In this document: one piece after another, positions 52,250 through 61,300 of the stretch
Layout: each line of letters begins with the position of its first letter
Position numbering within the stretch: position 1 is the first letter of the stretch
Assembly (NCBI GenBank): GCA_949361645.1
Contig: OX442427.1
Coordinates: forward strand, 4,344,016 to 4,408,015
Source of the DNA: Spongilla lacustris
Lineage: Eukaryota > Porifera > Demospongiae > Spongillida > Spongillidae
Length of the DNA: 64,000 nucleotides
Direction: 5' to 3'
Notes under the pieces: model-generated
The model's database searches: none
Seen by the model: the letters and a program-made list of their open reading frames with translations, nothing else
What the model was told of the DNA's origin: nothing
Made by a program: the position numbers and the translations under genes

Positions 52250-54837
52250 ACTGGTGATTTACACATAATAAACATGATGGCTCCCCTAAAAGTGTCAGGG
52301 TGCCAAGTCCATATGCAGTTCGGGGGGGAGGCTAGCGCCAGTGCTAAGTCCAATTGCAGTGAGGGCTAATGGTTCCACTGGTACCATGTGTTGTGTTAGG
52401 AGCAGGGAAGCAGGGAATGTGTGGCTCTGTTGGTACATGTAGTTCAGGGGGCTGGGGTCTCCACTGGCATTATTGTGGGGTGACTCCTGGTTATGTGGCA
52501 GCTGATGGCTGACTGGACTTGCAGTGTGTCTAGTGGCTCCATTTGAAGTGAGCAGAGAGGGGCTGGTGGTTCTACTGTGCGGAGCTGGCCCCTACAGGCC
52601 CCTGTTTATGTGGGGGCTGCTGATGCAACTTGGGGTGGCGTCTTCACTGGATTTGTGGAGGCAACCCATTGGCCCTGGAATGGTTCCATAAGTCGTGCAT
52701 GGGCTGCTGACTGCATGGACATGTGAGGCTATTAAGTTCAGTTGTAGGGAACACTTTACAGGTTCCACTGGTATTGTTCACGAGCTTGAGGTGAGGGGGC
52801 TGGTGGTTCATCCCAGTGGCCCCTCAACTGCTGACTCAACTTACATGCAGCAATAGAACAGTAGTGGGGGGGGGGGGGGGGGGGGGTGGGCTGGTTCCAG
52901 TACGTGGGACTTGCTAGGTCCACTTGCGGAGTGAGGGTTAATGGTCCATCTGGTAGTGAGGGCATGTGTTATCGATACATGTAGTTAGTGGCTCCCCTAA
53001 AATTGTTGGGGATGCCGACTCCATTTGCTGTGTGATGGCTGGCATCTCCACTGGCATTATTGTGGGGGCCACATTTCTGCTAGCAGTGTGGGGGTATGAT
53101 AACTCTATTTGTGAGAAGACTGGTAGCTCCAATGTTTGTGTAGAGCTGCCTACAGGACAGGCTAAATGTTCCACTGGTTCCATTGGTAGTGTTTGAAGGG
53201 GGGTATGTGTGATTCCATTGGTACATGTGCGTACATGCACATGTCCCCTGAAATTCTTGCATGGGGTTACCGACTCCATTTACAGTGTGAGGGCTGCCTT
53301 CTCCACTGGCATTAAGTGGGGGCCACATTGATCCTCTGGTTGTGTGGCAGCTGGTGCTCCCTTGCCGGCTGTGTGGGGGTCAGGTTTTGCAGTATTGATT
53401 TCACTTGGGTTATTGGTTGCAGGTTCCAAAGGTACGTAGTGTGTGATTGAAGTGAGGGGGAGTGGTAGTTCTTGGCCCCATTGGCCCCTGGTCTGCTGAC
53501 GCAACTTGCAGTAAAGGACAGGTAGTGAGAAGAGGTGGGGTGGGGGGGGGGGGGAGGGGCGAGGGCTGGCACCAGTGTGTGGTGGGCCTGTTAAGTTGTT
53601 CTTTGTACATGTCCCCTGACCAATGTAGAGGATTGGTGGTTGTACTGTCCCATTGGCTGATTGGCCCCTCTTTCATTGAAGGACGAGTAGTGGGGGCAAG
53701 TACATATACATGTAGTTCATGGCTCCCCTGAAATTTTTGAGGTTGCTTAATCCATTTGCAGTGCGAGGGCTGGTTTCTCCACTGGCATTATTCTGGGAGC
53801 TTGATTAACCACTGGTTGTGTGGCAGCTGGTACTTCCTTGCTGGGCTCCATCTGTGAGAGGGCTCCACTGGTGTGGGCTGCTGTCTGGACTTGCAGTGTA
53901 TACTGGTAGAGGGTCTAGTGGCTCCATTTGAAGTGAGCAGAGAGGGGCTGGTGGTTCTACTGTGTGGAGCTGGCCCTACAGGCCCTTGTTTGTGTGGGGG
54001 CTGCTGACTCAACTTGGGGTGGCATCATGACTGACTCTGTGGAGGCTACCCCATTGGCCCTGGGTAGCTGAGGGTGTTCTGTAAGAATGGTTCCATGGCC
54101 TGCTGACTGCAGTGTGAGGCTATTAAGTTCAGTTGCAGTGTAGACTTTACAGGTTCCGCTGCTATTGTTCATGAGCTTGCGGTGAGGGGGCTGGTTGTTC
54201 TACTGTGTGGGGGGTCCCAGCTGACTCAACTTGCATTGAACGAAGGGGGGGGGGGGGGGGGGAGTTAGCCCCTGGGTGTGGGGCCTGTTAAGTCCACTTG
54301 CGGAATGAGGGCTAATGGTTGATCTGTTAGTGAGGTCATCACATGTTGTTGGTACATGTAGTTCATGGCACCCCTGAAATGGTTGGGGATGCTGATTCCA
54401 TTTGCAGCCTGAGGGCTGGCATCTCCCTGGCATTATTGTGGGGGCTACGTCCCTGCTGGCAGTGTGGAGGTCTAATGATCTATCTGCGAGAGGGCTGTGT
54501 CTCCACTGGCATTGTGGACGCTAGCTCCATTGACCAGCTTAGCTGGTGGCTCCCTTGCTAGAATTATTGGGCCTGTTAATTCCACTTGTTGGCTCCACTA
54601 TTTGGAATGTGAGGCTATTATTAATAATTTAAATTGCAGCATGGGGCTTAATGGTTCCAAAGGTATATAGTGTGCACTTGCAGTAAGGGGGCTTGTGGTG
54701 CTGCTGTGTGGGGATGGCCTCTTTGAGCCCAGGGCTGCTGAGGGAACTTGCAGTGAAGGGCCTAGCCCCATTAGCCCCTGGCTATGTGGGGGTGGGGCTG
54801 GTGGCTCTTTTGGTAATTAAGGGGCTGCTCACTCCCT
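52250..54837 (+). repeat. Right G-rich array of element C
   Basis: This is the inverted counterpart of the left array, with one to one-and-a-half units rather than three. Complements of the left words are seen in reversed order, with poly-G tracts at about 52866-52886 and 54245-54262. The asymmetry shows tandem amplification in only one arm. Confidence 0.8.
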
Positions 54838-55018
54838 ATCACTAACACAACCACCATCTTCAGTGGTACGACCGCCATCACTACCTTTCTCAATCTCTCC
54901 ATCCTCGTCCAATGTATCTTGAATATCGATCGTCGTATTCGTACAGTTCTAACTCATCCGCCGACAGATTCAGTGAAACTCGACGAGCTCGCGTTCACTC
55001 GTGTTATACGTCACCATA
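54838..55018 (-). CDS. Conserved short inward segment, right arm of element C (decayed)
   Basis: On the minus strand the ATG at 55018 opens MVTYNTSERELVEFH-stop, matching the left arm including its stop. A shifted frame ends DEDGEIEKGSDGGRTTEDGG...SDRE-stop at about 54838. Both arms share the same lesion after LVEFH, so the arms were homogenised or duplicated after decay began. Confidence 0.4.
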
Positions 55019-55552
55019 TCGTTTATCTACACCGGAAAACAACCGTAAGTCTATACTAACAAGCACTACAATTCAGCCGCCCGTTTGTTTGGTGACCTTA
55101 TAGGTGTGGTTATCACGCCCTATAGGAATAGTTGAATATTCATGCGCTCCGGAGAATGGAAACTGTTCCGTGCACATATAAAGGCGCGATTCGAGCGGGA
55201 AACGTGTACTTACTTTGCACAGCTGTTTCCCCGTAACGGATGGAATGAAAATAAACGAACAGAACAAGTCAATAGGTATAGGACCTCCCTACCTACAAAC
55301 CGAATTTGAAGTGATTTGATTACTCCTACCGAAAGTTATGGTGGGTTTGAACCCGGTGGGGTATCGGACGTTGCAATACTGGCACGGAGTAAGTGCAAGA
55401 CCCCAAATTATATTTTAGCATACAGAAATGGTGTAGGATGAAGTGCTGAAAATAGGAAGTCAAGAGCTCAAACGGTGTGGAAGATATAGCGCTTTGAATT
55501 GGATGTTATATATATAAATTCACAAGCATCAAAATCGCATAGATCGTTCCAT
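55019..55552 (-). repeat. Right terminal inverted repeat of element C
   Basis: 534 bp, the mirror of 44840-45363, with a few substitutions. It ends gatcgttccat next to (AT)n. Confidence 0.85.
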
Positions 55553-56728
55553 ATATATATATATATCTCAATGCATTGTACAGATAATGCACTGCAAGAG
55601 GCAAGTAATGGCATGAGTAAATGCACTTATATACTTCCTATTTAAATGGATACAGTTTACAAAAGGGAGATAGGTTTGCAGTTTTGAGGCGAGACATGAA
55701 GGTGATGATATTCTTTGCAGATACAACATGAAGAATTACAAATAGGAACAACCTGAGATGTAAACATACAACCAAGTTTAACTATCAGAACCATCTAAAC
55801 AACATTGAATGATTTATACTCTCAAATTGCGTCAACACTTCATTTTTGTTAATATTTTCTGTTTTCAATAAATGTTATTAGTAGTAGTAAAATATTTGTT
55901 ACAATGTTGATATAATACATGTTTGCATACTTACATTTTTCATCGAATGTATTGGTTCCAATGTGTTGATTGCATGACAGTAGCCAGTGAAATGATTTAC
56001 AAAGAACCTAAGCAAATATGACAAGGAGAGATAAATTTTGCCTTAGTCACAGATCCTCAAAAATGAACCTTATCAGTTATTACCACTGTTAGACTATAAT
56101 GATATGCAACCTTTTTATGAAGATATTACTATGACATTAGGATCAAGAACATCCTGCAACATGCCAAAATGGACAAATGTCCTCTAAGATGGGCAGTATT
56201 GCCTATAAGTAATATGACGCAGCACAACCTACTGGAACACTTTGGTAACAATGTCGTTCCACACAGAAAGATCTAACACTTTCTTGGGTGCTAGATTCTG
56301 AACAGCTGACGAGTTGGGGAAAAACCAAGGGAAAACTCATGCTTGAAACCATATTTTGACAGACAGTCTGAGTTGTCAACAGAACATGGTTTTTCCATAA
56401 AAGCTCAGAAATGGAATGGTGAATGAAATAAATTAAAATGAAGAGTCTGGCTTGAAACCACATGAATTTGAGGTAATAACACTTGCATGTGCTGGATGAG
56501 ATGAAGATTACCATATCATCACTGCAAATATTGCCCATAGATTCAGTGCATATATCGCCCATATCATCAGCACAAATGCCAAACTGACTGAAAATTAACG
56601 TCTTTGCATTATTCATGTTACACTAAAATCACTGCATTCCAAGTTGATTAGAGGGATGACAACTCTTTCTCCCTTATAAGCACTTCTAATACTGATCTCC
56701 GCATACAAAAGTAATCTTGAAGGCCTCC
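55553..56728. other. AT-rich non-coding stretch
   Basis: No gene, TIR or tandem repeat is recognised. The minus-strand open frame at 56203-56616 (137 codons) has no features I can identify and sits in AT-rich sequence, so it is not called. Confidence 0.5.
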
Positions 56729-57391
56729 ACTAAAGTCCGTGACAGCAATGAGGAAGTAAAATTAACATGCCATTTTTTTTTACATTTTTGGTGTATTTGG
56801 GGTCCGAATAAAGTGCGCGATACATTATTTTCAGTCCCCCAATTCGTTTAACCAAAAATTCAGTGAGTTGAAAATAACGACGACATAATTATTCACGCTC
56901 ATTAATGCTAAGCGCGTGTGGCTTTAGTATTAAATTCATGAACGAAGGTACAAAGGAACGGCTCAAACGCTGAACAAACTATGGTTCACAGTTACTTTTG
57001 CGAGTTTTTTTTGTTTACACAAGGTAAGAGGTCTAAAGATGGCGCCAGTAATGAGGCAAAAACGTTAAGATTCTGTTCTTGAAAACCAAACCGACAGTAT
57101 GTAAGTACTATATGAGAATTTTTGCACTTAGTGGTACAATTACACGTACAATCAAATTATGATTTTTGTTTTTGGATGCGGTACTAAATAATAGTGAAAT
57201 TGGAAAATAAAATATAAAGTACCCCCAATACACTTGAAAATATTGACATAGTTTTGAGCGGCATAAGGGGTTCATTTTTACATTCATTGCTGACATGTTT
57301 TACAATATAGCGGTATGATTGGCATGAATTTAACGATATTCATTATGAAGCCATAACCTTTTACTTCCTCAATGCTGTCGCGGACTTTAGT
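56729..57391. mobile_element. 663-bp element with ~31-bp inverted ends (ACTAAAGTCCG...)
   Basis: The left end ACTAAAGTCCGTGACAGCAA and, reversed from the right, ACTAAAGTCCGCGACAGCAT continue for about 31 bases (gaggaagtaaaa) with few mismatches. No clear target duplication is seen in the flanks (cctcc and tgcac). The interior is AT-rich with no protein. Probably a non-autonomous DNA transposon, superfamily unknown. Confidence 0.72.
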
Positions 57392-58100
57392 TGCACACCA
57401 TTCATTAAGCAATTACCTGGATAGAGATATCTTAACAACAGCATTCAGAAAGCACCAACATTGAGTTTCAACAAATTACATGACATTCCTGAAGTACAAA
57501 AAATAGTGGAGAAACTCTGTAGGAAAGTCGATTAAATCATGAAGTATTGTCCTCTATCACCATACAAACAACGCTAGGCTACTCTGGAGTTTCGCTGTAC
57601 AAAGCTGCTTTATTTAAATCCAATGAAATTTCAACATACATGTATACAGTGTTTCCCCCAGCGCCATATAATAGCATGGCACATTTCATGTGATAAAAGT
57701 GTTGGTAATGAATGTATTTATGTGGACTAGGCACAAAGGTTTCTACTTTCTTTCGTGTTTCTAACACATTTAGCCTACACAAACCAATCATTACCACTTA
57801 GGCTTGAGCAGTAAAGGCTTTTTTTACCCTGGCATTCAGATTTCCACGGCGGTTTGTCTATGGGTGTCATTCGGATCAAAATTCGGATACTTTTTTCCAA
57901 CATACATGTACATTAAGGTTCACGTAATTCAATCCTCTTTACTTGTACATGCTTTTAACCTTTAATCTCCAACCGTCCTATATAGGACGATCGTCCTAGA
58001 TCTAGGACGACAAACTAAGCTGCTGAAAATAAGGAACGCCTGTTTTGAAAATTCTGAAACAGCTCTACCTTATCTAGATATGTCCAGGCTACTTAGAAAT
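57392..58100. other. Non-coding stretch with a short palindrome cluster
   Basis: No gene is recognised. At about 57974-58012 the nested palindromes gtcctatataggac and gtcctagatctaggac are separated by two bases. The rest is unremarkable. Confidence 0.5.
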
Positions 58101-58114
58101 GGTTGTTTTCCATA

Positions 58115-58365
58115 ATGGTATTTTTTGTGTCAGGAGATAAAAGCATCCAAACGTTGCGCATCTATCAATTTGCTGGCATTACCGCGAAAATGGGAAAGAA
58201 CTCTGCCGTCGATGAGGCTGTTGTAGGGAAGATTAAAAGGAATATGATTTGTTCTAGACGTGTTGTACATGTCATAGGAGCATGTCATAAGTTTCGGATT
58301 AACTTTAAGTGGTCAAATGACACGACCACAGAGGAAAAAGTCAAGGGCGTTCATAAAGACGGCTT
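58115..58365 (+). other. Unrecognised open stretch leading into the minisatellite
   Basis: From the first real ATG (58115) the frame gives MVFFVSGDKSIQTLRIYQF...AKMGKNSAVDEAVVGKIKRN and then enters the repeat array. The pre-repeat part of about 80 codons looks more protein-like than the repeats, but I cannot assign a family and there is no other support for a gene. The long frames that continue through the repeat are artefacts. Confidence 0.25.
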
Positions 58366-61300
58366 AACTGGAGGAAGAGGAGAGTCCTGCCATCGAGGAG
58401 GACAGAGTCCTGCCATCGGGGAGGAGAGAGTACTGCTGCCAGGGTGGAGAGAGAGTCCTACTGCCTTGGAGGAGAGAGTCCTGCTACCGAGGAGGAGAGT
58501 GTTGCTGCCGAGGAGGAGAGAAAATCCTATCGTCGGGGAGAGGAGAGAGTCCTGCCGTTGGAGAGGAGAGAGAGTCGTGCCACCGGGGAGGAGAGTCCTG
58601 CCGCCTTGGAGGAGAGAGAGTCCTGCCGCCGTGGAAGTGGAGCCAGCCATTGGGTAGGAGAGAGAGTCCTGCCGCTAAAGAGGATAGAGAGTCCTGCCAC
58701 CAGGGAGGAGAGAGTCCTGCCACAGAGGAGAGAGATTCCTGCCGCCGAGGAGAGAGAGTCCAGTCGCCGAGGAGGAGAGTCCTGCTGCCGCGAAGGAGAG
58801 AGAGTCGTGCCACCAGGGAGGAAAGAGAGTCCTGCTGCCATGGAGTCGAGAGAGTCCTGAGTCCTACCACCGGGGAGGAGAGGAGTCCTGCTGCCGGAAG
58901 GAGACAGTCCTGCCGCCAGGGAGGAGGGAGAGTCCTGGCGTCTTGGAGGAGAGAGAGTTGAGCCGCCCAGGGAGGAAAGAGAGTCATCGGGGAGGGGCTA
59001 GAATCCTGCTGCCATGCAGAAGAGAGAGTCCTGCAGCCGGGGAGGAGAGAGTCCTGCCACCAAGAAGGAGAGAGAGTCCTGCCACCGAGGAGGAGAGTCC
59101 TGCCATCGAGGAGGACAGAGAGTCCTGCCGTCGGGGAGGAGAGAGTCCTGCTGCCGGGGTGGAGAAAGAGTCCTGCTGCCTTGGAGGAGAGAGAGTCCTG
59201 CTACCGAGGAGGAGAGTGCTGCCGCCAAGGAGGAGAGAGAATCCTATCGTCGGGGAGAGGAGAGAGAGTCCTGCCGTTGGGGAGGAGAGAGAGTCATGCC
59301 ACCAGGGAGGAGAGTCCTGCCGCCTTGGAGGAGAGAGAGTCCTGCCGCCGTGGAAGTGGAACCAGCCATTGGGGAGGAGAGAGAGTCCTGCCGCTAGACA
59401 GTCCTGCCGCCAGGGAGGAGAGAGTCCTGCCGCCAAGTAGAGAGATTCCTGCCGCCTAGGAGAGTCCAGTCGCCGAGAAGGAGAGTCCTGCCGCCTGGAA
59501 GGAGAGAGAGTCGTGCCACCGGGGAGGAAAGAGAGTCCTGCTGCCATGGAGTCGAGAGAGTCCTGCCGCCGAGGAGGAGAGTCCTGCAACCGGGGATGAG
59601 ATTCCTCCTGCTGGAAGGAGAGAGTCCTGCCGCCTGGGAAGAGAGAAAGTCCTGCCACCAGGGAGGAGAGAGAGTCCTGCTGCCATGGAAGTGGAGCCAG
59701 CCATTGGGGTTGAGAGAGAGTCCTGCCACTAAGGAGGAGAGAGAGTCCTGCCGCCGAGGAGAGAAATTCCTGCCGCCGAGGAGAGATCGACCTGTCGCCC
59801 CTCAGGAGAGTCCTGCCACCGAGGAGAGAAATTCCTGCCGCCGAGGAGAGAGAGACCTGCCGCCCCTCAGGAGAGTCCTGCCGCCGAGAAGGAGAGAGAG
59901 TCGTGCCATCGTGGAGGAGCGAGAGTCCATCTGCCATGGAGAAGAGAGTCCTGTCGCCGAGGAGAAGAGTCCTGCCACCGGGGATGAGATTCCTCCTGCT
60001 GGAAGGAGAGAGTCCTGTCGCCTGGGAGGAGAGAAAGTCCTGCCACCAGGGAGGAGATTCCTGCTGCCTGAAGGAGAGAGTCCTGCCCCCAGGGAGGAGA
60101 GTCCTGCCAACAGGGAGGAGAGAGAGACGTGCCACCGGGGAGGAGAGAGTCCAGCCGCCATGGAGGAGAGAGTCCTGCCGCCGGGGAGGAGAAAGTCCTG
60201 CCACTGGGAAGGGTTTCCTGCTGCCTGAAGGTGAGAGTCTTGCCGCCTCGGAGGAGAGAGAGTCCTGCGGCCTTGGAGGAGAAAGAGTTCTGCAACCTGG
60301 GAGGCGAGAGTCCTGCCGCCATGGAGAAGAGGGAGTCCTGCCGCCATGGAGGAGAGTACCCTGCCGCCGGGGAGGAGAGAGTTCTGCAGCCAGGGAGGAG
60401 AGAGAGTCCTGCCACCGGGCAGGAGATTCCTGCTGCTGGAAGGAGAGATTCCAGCCACCAGGGAGGAGAGTCCTGCCACCGGGGAGGAGAGAGAGTCCTG
60501 CTGCCGAGGAGGAGAGAGATTCCTGCCGCCGAGGAGGAGAGAGTCCTGCCGCCGGGGAGGAGAGAGAGTCCTGCTGCCGGAAGGAGACAGTCCTGCAGCC
60601 AGGGAGGAGAGAGAGTTCTGCCGCCGGGGAGGAGCAGTCCTACCGTCAGGGAAGAGGAGCCTGCCGCCAGGGAGAACAGAGAGTCCTGGCACCTTGGAGG
60701 AGAGAGAGTTGAGCCGCCGGGGAGGAAAGAGACTCCTACTGTTGGGGAGGGGATAGAATCCTGCCGCCAGGCAGGAGAGAGAGTCCTGCAGCCGAGGAGG
60801 AGAGAGTCCTGCCGCCAAGAAGGAGAGAGAGTCCTGCCGCCGGGGAGGAGAGTCCTGCCATCGAGGAGGACAGAGTCCTGCCGTCGGGGAGAAGAGAGTC
60901 CTGCTGCCGGGGTAGAGAGAAAGTCCTGCTGCCTTGGAGGAGAGAGAGTCCTGCCGCTGGTGAGGAGAAAGAGTCCTGCTGCCATGGATGTGGAGCCAGC
61001 CATTGGGGAGGAGAGAGTCCTGCTGCCGGAAGGAGAGAGTCCTGCCGCTAAGGAGGTTAGAGAGTTCTGCCACCTGGGAGAGAGAGTCCTGCCGCCGAGG
61101 AGAGAGAGACCTGCCACTCCTCAGGAGAGTGAAGGAGAGAGTCATGCCACCGGGGAGGAGAGAGAGTCCTGCTGCCATGGAGAAGAGAGAGTCCTGCCAC
61201 CGGGGAGGAGAGAGAGTCCAGCCGCCATATAGAGTCCTGCCACTGGGGAGGATAGAGTCCTGCCACCGGGGAGGAGATTTCTGCTGCCGGAATGAGAGAG

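Larger units (their letters stand above)
44840..55552. mobile_element. 10.7-kb foldback element C, both ends present
   Basis: The ends ATGGAACGTTCTATGCGATT (left) and its near-exact complement (right, ending at 55552) define a 10,713-bp element. About 700 bp at each end are highly similar inverted copies, and the inner arrays are also inverted relative to each other: C-rich from 45552 to about 51740 and G-rich from about 52250 to 54830. The loop is about 500 bp. Flanks are (AT)n, so the target duplication is not resolvable. No transposase is visible, so it is probably mobilised in trans. Galileo- and FB-type foldback elements have comparable overall architecture, but I see no sequence link to them. 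Confidence 0.83.

Noticed and set aside
56203..56616. 137-codon minus-strand ORF
   Set aside because: AT-rich region, no recognisable motif, no splice or promoter support; length is possible by chance.
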